A DNA stretch of 64,000 nt, taken from contig NZ_RJAD01000001.1 of assembly GCF_003999995.1 (NCBI RefSeq), positions 744,001 through 808,000 of the forward strand, written 5' to 3'. Within the stretch, counting starts at the first letter, position 1. Each line of letters begins with the position of its first letter. The stretch comes from Microbacterium sulfonylureivorans (GTDB lineage Bacteria; Actinomycetota; Actinomycetes; Actinomycetales; Microbacteriaceae). Made by a program: the position numbers and the translations under genes. A model generated the notes under the pieces. That model was given only the letters and a program-made list of their open reading frames with translations. It ran no database searches and was not told where the DNA came from. Shown piece by piece: positions 54,205 to 62,401 of the stretch.

Positions 54205-55727
54205 CGGGCCACCTCCGCATCGGCGGTCGCGGCGTACATGACGGCCTCCGGAGTGGCCTCGGCGCGGGGGAACTCGCCGGTGAGGCGGCCTTCGCGCATC
54301 ACGAGGACGCGGTCTGCCATGCCCAGCACCTCCGGGAGCTCCGACGAGATCATGAGGATCGCCATGCCCTGCTGCGCGAGCTGCGAGATCAGTCGGTGCA
54401 CCTCGGCCTTGGTGCCGACGTCGATGCCGCGCGTCGGCTCGTCGACGATGAGCACCTTCGGCTCGGTCGCGAGCCACTTGCCGAGCACGACCTTCTGCTG
54501 GTTCCCGCCCGAGAGCGTTCCGGCCTCGGCATCCAGCGCCGCGGTCTTCACCTCGAGCCGACTCGCCCACACGGCGGCCGCCTCGTTCTCGAGCCCGGAC
54601 CACAGCAGCCCCCACTTGGCGAGCTTCGAGCGGATGGCGAGCGTGATGTTGCGCGAGACGCCGTCGTCGAGGACGAGTCCCTGCTTGCGGCGGTCTTCGG
54701 GCACCAGAGCGATCCCCCGATTCGTGGCGAGGCGCGGGTTGCCCTTGGGGAGCGCACGACCCTCGAGGGTGACGGATCCGCTCTCGTACACGTCGACGCC
54801 GAACACGGCTCGCGCGACCTCGCTGCGACCCGCGCCGACGAGGCCGGCGAGGCCGACGATCTCGCCGGCCCGCAGTGTGAACGAGATGTCGCGGAACACA
54901 CCCCTGCGGGTGAGGCCGTCGACGGCGAGCACCACGTCGCCGACCTCGGCCGGCAGCTTGGGGAACATCTCGGTGACGTCGCGTCCCACCATCTGGCGCA
55001 CGAGGTCGTCGACGGTCGTGTCGATGATCGGGGTCGTGTCGATGTACGAGCCGTCGCGCATCACGGTGACGGTGTCGCACAGCGCGAAGACCTCGTCGAA
55101 GCGGTGCGAGATGAACAGCAGCGCGCGGTCCTCGTCGCGGAGGCTCCGCGCCACCGCGAAGAGCCGCTCGACCTCGACGCCCGACAGCGCGGCGGTCGGC
55201 TCGTCCATGATGAGCACGCGGGCGTCGAGCGAGATGGCCTTGGCGATCTCGATGATCTGCTGGTCGGCGATCGAGAGACCCTCGGTGACCCGGTCGGGGT
55301 CGAGCGCGACGCCGAGCCGCTGGAAGATCTCGACGGCCTCGGTGCGCATCGCCTTGCGGTCGATGCGGCCGAAGCGGTTCGTGGGCTGGCGGCCCATGAA
55401 GATGTTCTCCGTGACCGACAGGTCGGGGAACAGCGTCGGCTCCTGGTAGATCACGGCGATTCCGGCGGCCTTCGACTGTGCGGTGCTCGTGAAGTCGACC
55501 GACTCGCCGTCGAGGAGGAACTCCCCGGCGTCGCGGCGGTAGAGTCCCGCGACGATCTTGACGAGCGTCGACTTGCCGGCCCCGTTCTCGCCGATGAGGG
55601 CGTGGATGGAACCGCGGTCGAGCGTCAGGCTTCCGGAGCGCAGTGCGACCACGGGACCGAAGGACTTCACCACCCGGCGGAGTTCGAGCGCGGGGTGCGG
55701 CGCGGCGGGTGCGACATCTGCTGCCAC
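54201..55727 (-). CDS. rhaT: Rhamnose-type ABC transporter ATP-binding protein
   Basis: 508 residues with two ABC domains. Domain 1: Walker [10 protein letters not shown] (about 46), signature-like LSIADQQ, Walker [12 protein letters not shown]. Domain 2: [36 protein letters not shown]. This is the RhaT/RbsA ATPase architecture (the name follows the rhizobial rhamnose transporter). It is the first gene after the operator-bearing promoter, divergent from the LacI gene. Confidence 0.9.
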   Translation of the reverse strand: MAADVAPAAPHPALELRRVVKSFGPVVALRSGSLTLDRGSIHALIGENGAGKSTLVKIVAGLYRRDAGEFLLDGESVDFTSTAQSKAAGIAVIYQEPTLFPDLSVTENIFMGRQPTNRFGRIDRKAMRTEAVEIFQRLGVALDPDRVTEGLSIADQQIIEIAKAISLDARVLIMDEPTAALSGVEVERLFAVARSLRDEDRALLFISHRFDEVFALCDTVTVMRDGSYIDTTPIIDTTVDDLVRQMVGRDVTEMFPKLPAEVGDVVLAVDGLTRRGVFRDISFTLRAGEIVGLAGLVGAGRSEVARAVFGVDVYESGSVTLEGRALPKGNPRLATNRGIALVPEDRRKQGLVLDDGVSRNITLAIRSKLAKWGLLWSGLENEAAAVWASRLEVKTAALDAEAGTLSGGNQQKVVLGKWLATEPKVLIVDEPTRGIDVGTKAEVHRLISQLAQQGMAILMISSELPEVLGMADRVLVMREGRLTGEFPRAEATPEAVMYAATADAEVAR

Positions 55728-55756
55728 GGCGGCCTCCTCGTTGAGGTGAAAGTTGA

Positions 55757-55812
55757 TGAATCGATTCAGACGGGTTTCAGGCTACTCTAAGTACACCGAC
55801 GTGACCGGTCAA
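55757..55812 (-). promoter_or_regulatory. Promoter and TGAATCGATTCA operator of the rhamnose transporter operon
   Basis: On the minus strand TTGACC (55807-55812), 17 bases, TAGAGT (55784-55789). The perfect 12-base palindrome TGAATCGATTCA at 55757-55768 falls just downstream of the expected start point. It is a LacI-type operator (TGAAnCGnTTCA-like) and the divergent LacI protein is the obvious ligand. Confidence 0.72.
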
Positions 55813-55865
55813 GTCGAAGGGCGACAGTGACCGAATCGTGATCCGACAAGGGAGTAGGAGGCGCC

Positions 55866-56876
55866 GTGCCCGTCAGCATCCGTGATGTCGCGCTGCGCGC
55901 GGGAGTCTCGGTGGGCACCGTCTCGAACGTCCTGAACCGCCCCGACGAGGTGTCGGCCGATTCGGTCGACCGCGTGAGCCGCGCGATCGAGGAGCTCGGG
56001 TATGTGCGCAACGACGCCGCGCGCAAGCTCCGCGCCGGCGTGAGCACCACCGTCGGGTTCGTCGTGCTCGACGGGCAGAACCCGTTCTACAACGACGTGG
56101 TGCGCGGCGCCGAGGACGAGGCGACCAAGCACGGCATCGCCATCCTCTACGGCAACACCGACGAAGACCTCGCCCGCGAGAAGCTCTACCTCGACCTCTT
56201 CGAGGAGCAGCAGGTCCGCGGCCTCCTGATCGCCCCCTACGGTGACGTGACCGCGCGACTGCAGCGCCTGCGCGCCCGCGGGATCGCCGCCGTGCTCGTC
56301 GACCGCTTCAGCGGAGACGGACGCTTCTCGTCGGTCTCCGTAGACAGCGTCGTCGGCGGGCGTATGGCCGTCGAGCACCTCATCGAGGGCGGCCGACGCC
56401 GCATCGCCTTCGTCGGCGGCCCGTTCGACATCCGCCAGGTGAACGACCGCCTCGCCGGCGCGCGCGTCGCCGCCGAGAACGCCAGCGCGCCGGTCGAGGT
56501 CGAGGTCGTCGCCACCTCCGCCATGACCGTCGAAGACGGCGTCGCCGCCGGGGCGCGCATCCTCGCACGCCCCCGCCGGGACTGGCCGGATGCGCTCTTC
56601 GCCGCCAACGACCTGCTGGCGCTCGGCCTGCTCCAGTCACTGGTCGTCGACGGACGGATGCTCGTGCCCCACGACATCGCGATCATCGGGTTCGACGACA
56701 TCCCGTTCGCGGCCGCTGCCGCCGTGCCGCTGTCGTCGATCCGTCAGCCGAGCCGGATGATCGGGCGCACGGCCCTGCGGATCGTGCTCGAAGAGGCGGC
56801 CGACCCCGAGAGCATCGCACGGCAGACCGTCTTCCAGCCCGAGCTGGTCGTGCGGGCCTCCACCCGGCCGCGCTGA
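55866..56876 (+). CDS. LacI-family regulator of the rhamnose-type transporter
   Basis: 336 residues from a GTG at 55866 preceded by AGGAGG. Helix-turn-helix IRDVALRAGVSVGTVSNVL, hinge NDAARKLRAGVSTTVGFV, then a sugar-sensor domain with FVGGPFDIRQVNDRLAGA and IIGFDDIPFA. It diverges from the transporter operon across a perfect palindrome. Rhamnose or a related 6-deoxy sugar is the expected inducer. Confidence 0.9.
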   Translation: MPVSIRDVALRAGVSVGTVSNVLNRPDEVSADSVDRVSRAIEELGYVRNDAARKLRAGVSTTVGFVVLDGQNPFYNDVVRGAEDEATKHGIAILYGNTDEDLAREKLYLDLFEEQQVRGLLIAPYGDVTARLQRLRARGIAAVLVDRFSGDGRFSSVSVDSVVGGRMAVEHLIEGGRRRIAFVGGPFDIRQVNDRLAGARVAAENASAPVEVEVVATSAMTVEDGVAAGARILARPRRDWPDALFAANDLLALGLLQSLVVDGRMLVPHDIAIIGFDDIPFAAAAAVPLSSIRQPSRMIGRTALRIVLEEAADPESIARQTVFQPELVVRASTRPR

Positions 56877-56915
56877 TCGCTCCACCCGGCCCCACCGCTC
56901 AGCGGTCGGTCGTGT

Positions 56916-56940
56916 TACCTTGTACCTCTACGTACCTTGT
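56916..56940 (+). repeat. Direct repeat TACCTTGT in the padR promoter region
   Basis: TACCTTGT occurs at 56916-56923 and 56933-56940, 17 bases apart, about two helical turns, followed by a possible -10 TAGGTAT near 56947. PadR proteins often repress their own gene, so these are candidate binding half-sites. Confidence 0.35.
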
Positions 56941-56963
56941 TGATCTAGGTATAGGAGACGGAT

Positions 56964-57338
56964 GTGAAGATCGGCAAAGACCTCGTCGCGGCAGCCGCGA
57001 CGCCGATGGTGCTGGGCATCCTCGCGGAAGGCGAGTCGTACGGCTACGCCATCCTCCAGCGGGTGAGCGAGCTGTCCGACGGCGAGCTCGAGTGGAGCGA
57101 CGGGATGCTGTACCCCCTTCTTCACCGCCTCGAGCGCCTCGGCCACGTCGAGGCCACATGGAGCGCCTCGCCGACCGGGCGTCCCCGCAAGCACTATCGG
57201 CTCAGCGGCAGCGGTCAGGCGGCGTTCGCCGAGCAGCGCCGACAGTGGAGCGTCGTCAGCACGGCGCTCCAGAAGGTGTGGGCCGACCGCGACGGCGGGG
57301 ATCGCAGCGCCTTCGCGCTGGGAGGTGCGCCCGCATGA
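56964..57338 (+). CDS. PadR-family transcriptional regulator
   Basis: 124 residues from a GTG at 56964 with AGGAG upstream. The winged-helix core is clear: VLGILAEGESYGYAILQRV, LEWSDGMLYPLLHRLERLG, and GRPRKHYRLSGSG. Its stop overlaps the next ATG (ATGA), the usual pairing of PadR with a membrane protein that it controls. Confidence 0.92.
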   Translation: MKIGKDLVAAAATPMVLGILAEGESYGYAILQRVSELSDGELEWSDGMLYPLLHRLERLGHVEATWSASPTGRPRKHYRLSGSGQAAFAEQRRQWSVVSTALQKVWADRDGGDRSAFALGGAPA

Positions 57339-58720
57339 CCCCCGATCTCGAACCACAGGTCGAGCAGCAGATCACCGCCTGGCGCGAGTATGTCGGCCGG
57401 CGCGACGCCATCGCCGGGCGTGACGTCGATGAGCTGGAGGACCATCTCCGCGACCAGATCGAGCGGCTCGAGGCATCCGGGCTCGCGCCCGACGAGGCCT
57501 TCCTCGTCGCCGTCAAGCGCATGGGCGGGCTGGACGACCTCTCTCGCGAGTACGCGCGCGAGCACTCCGAGCGGCTGTGGAAGCAGCTCGTCGTGGCCGA
57601 GCCCGAGGCGGCGCCGTCGCGGTCGGGGCCGATGCTCCTCGCGGTCGGGTTCGCCGTCGCCGCTGCCGTCGCCATCAAGGTCCCCGCGCTGTTCGGGGCG
57701 GACTTCTCGAGCGACGGCGACTTCTATGCGCGCAACCTCGCGGTCCTCGTCCTTCCGTTCCTCGCCGCGTACTTCCTGGTGCGACGCCGCTCGTCGGCGG
57801 CGACCGTCGCGATGGTCGCCGTCCCGTTCGCCGTGGCGGCGCTCGCGCTCAACCTCTATCCATTCGGACCGGATGCCGCGACCCTCGTCCTCGCGGCGAT
57901 CCACGCCGTCGTCGCCCTGTGGATCGTCGCGGGCATCGCCTACGCGAACGGCGACGTGCGATCGAGCCGCGCGCGCATGGACTTCATCCGCTTCACGGGC
58001 GAGTGGTTCGTGTACTTCGTGCTGATCGCCCTCGGCGGGGCGGTGCTCATCGGGCTGACGATGGGAGTGTTCAGCGCGATCGGGCTCGACGCCGCCGACT
58101 TCGTCAACGACTGGCTCCTGCCGTGCGGGATCGCCGGGGCGGTCGTCATCGCCGGATGGCTCGTCGAGGCCAAGCAGAGCGTGATCGAGAACATCGCGCC
58201 GGTGCTGACGAAGCTCTTCACCCCGCTGTTCACCCTGCTCCTGGTGGCGTTCTTCGTCGCCGGGCTGATGCAGGGCGCGCTCGTGGAGCCCGTCGACGGC
58301 GCCCCCGAGATGTTCGGCCAGCGCGATCTGCTCATCATCTTCGACGTGGTGCTGGTGGTCGTGCTCGGCCTGCTCCTCTATGCACTGTCGGCCCGCGACC
58401 CGATCGCACCGGCGTCGTGGTTCGACCGTCTGCAGCTCGTGATGGTCCTCGCCGCCATCCTCGTCGACCTGCTGGTGCTCATCGCGATGATCGGGCGCAT
58501 CGCGGAGTACGGCGCGAGCCCGAACAAGCTCGCCTCGCTCGGGCTGAACCTCATCCTGCTGGCGAACCTCACCGGAGCCGCCTGGCTGCAGCTGCGGTTC
58601 GTGATGGGCAGGACGACATACGACCGGCTCGAGCGCTGGCAGACGGGGTACGTTCCGGTCTACCTCGCCTGGGCGACGATCGTCGTGCTCGTCTTCCCGC
58701 CGGCATTCGGCTACGTCTGA
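57335..58720 (+). CDS. Permease-prefix-domain membrane protein
   Basis: 461 residues. The N-terminal cytoplasmic domain (about 1-80: ITAWREYVGRRDAIAGRDVD, DEAFLVAVKRMGGLDDLSRE) is the permease prefix domain found beside PadR regulators. About ten transmembrane helices follow, with no transporter signature that I recognise. It overlaps padR by four bases and is presumably its target. Possible roles are export or sensing of a membrane-active compound. Confidence 0.82.
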   Translation: MTPDLEPQVEQQITAWREYVGRRDAIAGRDVDELEDHLRDQIERLEASGLAPDEAFLVAVKRMGGLDDLSREYAREHSERLWKQLVVAEPEAAPSRSGPMLLAVGFAVAAAVAIKVPALFGADFSSDGDFYARNLAVLVLPFLAAYFLVRRRSSAATVAMVAVPFAVAALALNLYPFGPDAATLVLAAIHAVVALWIVAGIAYANGDVRSSRARMDFIRFTGEWFVYFVLIALGGAVLIGLTMGVFSAIGLDAADFVNDWLLPCGIAGAVVIAGWLVEAKQSVIENIAPVLTKLFTPLFTLLLVAFFVAGLMQGALVEPVDGAPEMFGQRDLLIIFDVVLVVVLGLLLYALSARDPIAPASWFDRLQLVMVLAAILVDLLVLIAMIGRIAEYGASPNKLASLGLNLILLANLTGAAWLQLRFVMGRTTYDRLERWQTGYVPVYLAWATIVVLVFPPAFGYV

Positions 58721-58808
58721 CCGCGGGTGTGGCTGGAGCGCGGATGCCCCGACCGCGGACCGCCGACCGGGGGTCGGGGTCGGAGTCGCGGCGGGATACG
58801 GACTCCAG

Positions 58809-59024
58809 GTGGTGGGCGTGGTCCTCTTCCTCGGCACGATGGGCTTCATCGGCTCGATCTGGGGCTTCCTCTGGCCCTTCATCCTCATCCCGGTGCTCGC
58901 CGGGGCGCTGATGTTCTCGCGACGCTGGCGACGGTTCGCAACCGGTGTCCTCATCGTCTCGGCCGCGACGTGGATCATCGTGATCGGGCCCCGCATGGGG
59001 ATGATGGGCGGCTGGGTGCTCTGA
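58809..59024 (+). CDS. Small two-helix membrane protein
   Basis: 71 residues from a GTG at 58809: two hydrophobic segments (about 3-33 and 42-60) around a SRRWRRF basic loop, positive-inside. No ribosome site is evident and the upstream in-frame codons hold no start, so the start is uncertain. Hydrophobic pattern supports a real protein; function unknown. Confidence 0.45.
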   Translation: MVGVVLFLGTMGFIGSIWGFLWPFILIPVLAGALMFSRRWRRFATGVLIVSAATWIIVIGPRMGMMGGWVL

Positions 59025-59071
59025 CCCCGCGCGCGGATCCGGCGGCGGCCGAAGATCACCCATGCGGGTCG

Positions 59072-59100
59072 TTGACACAGGGCGGAGCATCCGGAATCCT
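59072..59100 (+). promoter_or_regulatory. Promoter of the glutamate antiporter/decarboxylase operon
   Basis: TTGACA (59072-59077), 17 bases, AATCCT (59095-59100), 88 bases before the antiporter ATG. The rest of the 59025-59187 gap shows nothing else clear. Confidence 0.45.
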
Positions 59101-59187
59101 TACCCTCGTTACCTCGTCGACGACCCTCCTGGCTGCCGGGCCCGACGAATCGGGAGCGCCCGAAAGGGCTCTAGGGACGGAGAAGGA

Positions 59188-60681
59188 ATGAGCGACGTCA
59201 AGCGACCCGCGACTTCGGTTCATGCGAAGACCACGGGAATGTCCTGGTTCACCATGGCGATCCTCATCGCCACCGCGGTCGCGAGTGTGCGCGGCCTGCC
59301 GGCGATGGCGGGGTATGGGTGGGCATCGATCTTCCTGTACGTCCTGCCCGCCATCGTGTTCATGGTGCCCGTGGCGCTCGTCGCCGCGGAGCTCGCGAGC
59401 GGGTGGAAGGGCGGCGTCTTCGTCTGGGTGAAGGAGGCGTTCGGCGATCGGATCGGCTTCAGCGCGATCTGGCAGCAGTGGATGCAGAACGTCGTCTGGT
59501 ATCCGGCCCAGCTCGCCTTCTTCGCGTCGGCCCTGGCCTACGTCTTCAACCCCGCACTGGCCAACAACGGCCTGTTCACCGGGCTCGTGATCCTGGTGAT
59601 CTACTGGCTGTCGACGTTCATCGCCTTCGGCGGAGTGAAGTCCTTCGCCGGTGTCAGCAAGTGGGGCTTCATCGCAGGCACGATCGTCCCGTCGCTCGGC
59701 CTGGTGGTGTTCGCCCTCATGTTCCTCGGTTCAGGAGGAACGTCCGAGCTTCCGCCGGCGTCCGAGGCGCAGTGGCTGCCGACGTGGACGGGCATCGCGA
59801 GCATCGTGCTGATCGTGAGCAACTTCCTCTCCTACGCGGGTATGGAGATGAACGCGGTGCACGTGAACGAGCTCGACAAGCCGGGCAAGCAGTTCCCGAA
59901 GGCCATCCTGCTGTCGGCCATCATCATCCTCATCGTCTTCATCTTCCCGACCCTCGCGATCTCGGTCGGCGTGGACTCGACGAGCATCAACCTGACGCAG
60001 GGCGTGCTGCAGGCGTTCGACGTGTTCTTCGGTCAGCTCGGCATCCCCTGGATGACGACGGTGATGGCCCTGCTCATCGTGTTCGGCATCCTCGCGTCGG
60101 TCGTCACCTGGATCCCCGGCCCCAGCAAGGGCCTCCTGCTGGTCGGCCGCCAGGGCTACCTGCCTCCCAAGCTGCAGAGCACCAACAAGAACGGCATGCA
60201 GGTGCCGATCATGGTGATCCAGGGGATCCTCGTCACGATCCTCGCTGTGCTGTTCGCCATCGTGCCATCGGTGCAGAGCGTGTTCTGGATCTTCTCCGCG
60301 ATGGCCGTGCAGCTCTACCTGATCATGTACATGATGATGTTCCTCGCGGCGCTCAAGCTGCGTCGCTCGCACCCTGACGTCAAGCGCGGCTTCCGGACGC
60401 CTGCCATGGGGCTCATCGGCTGGGTCGGGTTCCTCGCGAGCCTGCTCGCCTTCTTCATCGGTTTCATCGAGCCCACCGACAGCGGCAGCACCATGGGCCA
60501 GTTGAGCTACACGCTCCTGCTCGTCGGCGGCATCGTGGTGCTCGGCATCTGGCCGTTCATCATCTACGCCTTCCGCAAGGAGAGCTGGAAGGTGTACGCC
60601 GACGAGGACCATCAGCACAGCGCCGAAGAGGCGGGCGTCACCGACGCCGCCCCGTCGACCGACCCCAAGACCGCGAACTGA
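59188..60681 (+). CDS. gadC: Glutamate:GABA antiporter, APC superfamily
   Basis: 497 residues with about twelve transmembrane helices. APC features include [15 protein letters not shown] in helix 1, [16 protein letters not shown], and [20 protein letters not shown]. The close match to GadC-type antiporters and the glutamate decarboxylase gene 16 bases downstream set the substrate: glutamate in, GABA out. It ends in an acidic/His tail ([10 protein letters not shown]). GGAGAAGGA precedes the ATG. Confidence 0.9.
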   Translation: MSDVKRPATSVHAKTTGMSWFTMAILIATAVASVRGLPAMAGYGWASIFLYVLPAIVFMVPVALVAAELASGWKGGVFVWVKEAFGDRIGFSAIWQQWMQNVVWYPAQLAFFASALAYVFNPALANNGLFTGLVILVIYWLSTFIAFGGVKSFAGVSKWGFIAGTIVPSLGLVVFALMFLGSGGTSELPPASEAQWLPTWTGIASIVLIVSNFLSYAGMEMNAVHVNELDKPGKQFPKAILLSAIIILIVFIFPTLAISVGVDSTSINLTQGVLQAFDVFFGQLGIPWMTTVMALLIVFGILASVVTWIPGPSKGLLLVGRQGYLPPKLQSTNKNGMQVPIMVIQGILVTILAVLFAIVPSVQSVFWIFSAMAVQLYLIMYMMMFLAALKLRRSHPDVKRGFRTPAMGLIGWVGFLASLLAFFIGFIEPTDSGSTMGQLSYTLLLVGGIVVLGIWPFIIYAFRKESWKVYADEDHQHSAEEAGVTDAAPSTDPKTAN

Positions 60682-60697
60682 CACCGGAGGAATGACG

Positions 60698-62092
60698 ATG
60701 CTGCATAAGAAGGATGACGTCAGAGACGAGCTGCTCGACGAGGTGTTCGCCTCGGGCGACCTGTCGGTGTCGCTGCCGAAGTACCGCATGCCGAAGGAGG
60801 AGCACCTCGCCGCGCACGCGTACCAGGTCGTCGTCGACGAGCTCATGCTCGACGGCAACTCCCGCCAGAACCTCGCGACGTTCTGCCAGACGTGGCTCGA
60901 GCCCGAGGTCCGCGCGATCATGGCCGAGACGCTCGACAAGAACATGATCGACAAGGACGAGTACCCGCAGACGGCCGAGATCGAGGCGCGCTGCGTCCAC
61001 ATCCTGGCCGACCTGTGGAACTCGCCCGACGCCGCGAACACGCTCGGCACGTCGACGACCGGTTCGAGCGAGGCCGCGATGCTCGGCGGCATGGCGCTGC
61101 TGTGGAACTGGCGCGCCCGGCAGCGGGCGGCCGGCAAGCCGACCGACAAGCCGAACATGATCTGCGGTCCGGTCCAGGTGTGCTGGCACAAGTTCGCGCG
61201 CTACTGGGATGTCGAGCTGCGCGAGATCCCGATGGAGGGCGACCGCTTCATCATGAACGCCGACGAGGTGATCAAGCGGGTCGACGAGAACACCATCGGC
61301 GTCGTGCCGACGCTCGGCGTCACCTTCACCGGGCAGTACGAGCCGGTGCACGAGGTGAGCGACGCGCTCGACAAGCTGCAGGCGGAGACGGGGCTCGACA
61401 TCCCCATCCACGTCGACGGCGCCAGCGGCGGCTTCATCGCGCCCTTCACACTGCCGGATCTGGTGTGGGACTTCCGGCTGCCTCGCGTGAAGTCGATCAA
61501 CACATCGGGTCACAAGTTCGGCCTGGCCCCGCTGGGCGTCGGCTGGGTGGTGTGGCGCGATGCCGCGGAGCTCCCGGAGGACCTGATCTTCAACGTGAAC
61601 TACCTCGGCGGCAACATGCCGACGTTCGCGCTGAACTTCTCGCGTCCGGGCGGCCAGATCGTCGCGCAGTACTACAACTTCATCCGGCTCGGACGCGAGG
61701 GCTATCGCAAGGTGCACCAGTCGTGCCACGACACGTCGGTGTTCCTCGCCCAGGAGATCTCGAAGCTCGGCCACTTCGACATCATCAACGACGGCAGCGC
61801 CGAGTCCGGCATCCCGGCGGTCTCGTGGAAGCTGAAGGACGGCGTCGACCATCCCTTCACGCTCTTCGACCTGGCCGATCGCCTGCGCACACGGGGCTGG
61901 CAGGTACCCGCGTACACGATGCCGGCCGACCGACAGGATCTTCCCGTTCAGCGCATCCTGGTGCGGCAGGGATTCGGTCGCGATGAGGCGTCGCTGCTGA
62001 TGGACGACTACCGTGCGGCCATCGAGCACTTCGACAGGCACCCCATCGTCAACTCGATGACCGAGGAGGAGGCGGGCAGCTTCCACCACTGA
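60698..62092 (+). CDS. gadB: Glutamate decarboxylase
   Basis: 464 residues; the ATG at 60698 has GGAGG seven bases upstream, while an ATG two codons earlier lies too close to it. A PLP enzyme that converts glutamate to GABA and CO2, consuming a proton. Lys273 in [12 protein letters not shown] forms the internal aldimine (Lys276 in E. coli GadB); HVDGASGGF and [13 protein letters not shown] bind the cofactor. The C-terminus ends with SFHH, placing His near the position that closes the E. coli enzyme at neutral pH. With gadC it forms an acid-resistance operon. Confidence 0.96.
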   Translation: MLHKKDDVRDELLDEVFASGDLSVSLPKYRMPKEEHLAAHAYQVVVDELMLDGNSRQNLATFCQTWLEPEVRAIMAETLDKNMIDKDEYPQTAEIEARCVHILADLWNSPDAANTLGTSTTGSSEAAMLGGMALLWNWRARQRAAGKPTDKPNMICGPVQVCWHKFARYWDVELREIPMEGDRFIMNADEVIKRVDENTIGVVPTLGVTFTGQYEPVHEVSDALDKLQAETGLDIPIHVDGASGGFIAPFTLPDLVWDFRLPRVKSINTSGHKFGLAPLGVGWVVWRDAAELPEDLIFNVNYLGGNMPTFALNFSRPGGQIVAQYYNFIRLGREGYRKVHQSCHDTSVFLAQEISKLGHFDIINDGSAESGIPAVSWKLKDGVDHPFTLFDLADRLRTRGWQVPAYTMPADRQDLPVQRILVRQGFGRDEASLLMDDYRAAIEHFDRHPIVNSMTEEEAGSFHH

Positions 62093-62109
62093 CCCTCGTC
62101 CACGGACCA

Positions 62110-62147
62110 CGAGGCCCGGGCGACCCTCCGAGGGCGTCCGGGCCTCG
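62110..62147 (+). terminator. Terminator hairpin after gadB
   Basis: CGAGGCCCGG pairs with CCGGGCCTCG across an 18-base loop, 18 bases after the stop. Confidence 0.75.
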
Positions 62148-62304
62148 CCGTGTCGTCGGGGCGGTCGGAGGCCGGCCAGCCGGGGTCGTGATCCACCGGG
62201 CGGGAGCAGGCATCCCGCCCGCCTGGAGGATGTCTCGATGCGGGATGCTCGACTCCGCGTCACGCAGAGGAGGACCTTCCCGCACTTCCAGGATAACGGA
62301 GGGA

Positions 62305-62342
62305 GGGGGCCTTGCCACAAGGCCCCCCTGAGGGCGCATACT
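62305..62342 (+). promoter_or_regulatory. Rifamycin-associated-element-like inverted repeat and promoter of the HelD gene
   Basis: GGGGGCCTTG-CCA-CAAGGCCCCC (62305-62327), ten-base perfect arms with a three-base centre. It matches the rifamycin-associated element layout known in actinobacteria (GGGGCTTGnnnCAAGnCCCC). Within it TTGCCA (62312-62317) could be the -35, with CATACT (62337-62342) as -10 at 19 bases. The HelD gene starts 60 bases further on. The bases between gadB and this site otherwise show only the gadB terminator. Confidence 0.65.
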
Positions 62343-62401
62343 GGTCGGCCGTGACTTCCCGAGCGGAGCGGACGGTCGCGTGCGCGAGATGGAGCTGAGC
62401 G

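Noticed and set aside
11866..56876. Mobile element or genomic-island boundary
   Set aside because: No transposase, integrase, tRNA, terminal repeats or clear change in base composition was seen.
58727..59191. Longer open frame over the small membrane protein region
   Set aside because: Its product is Arg/Gly-rich and not membrane-like; the 58809-59024 frame has proper hydrophobic helices.
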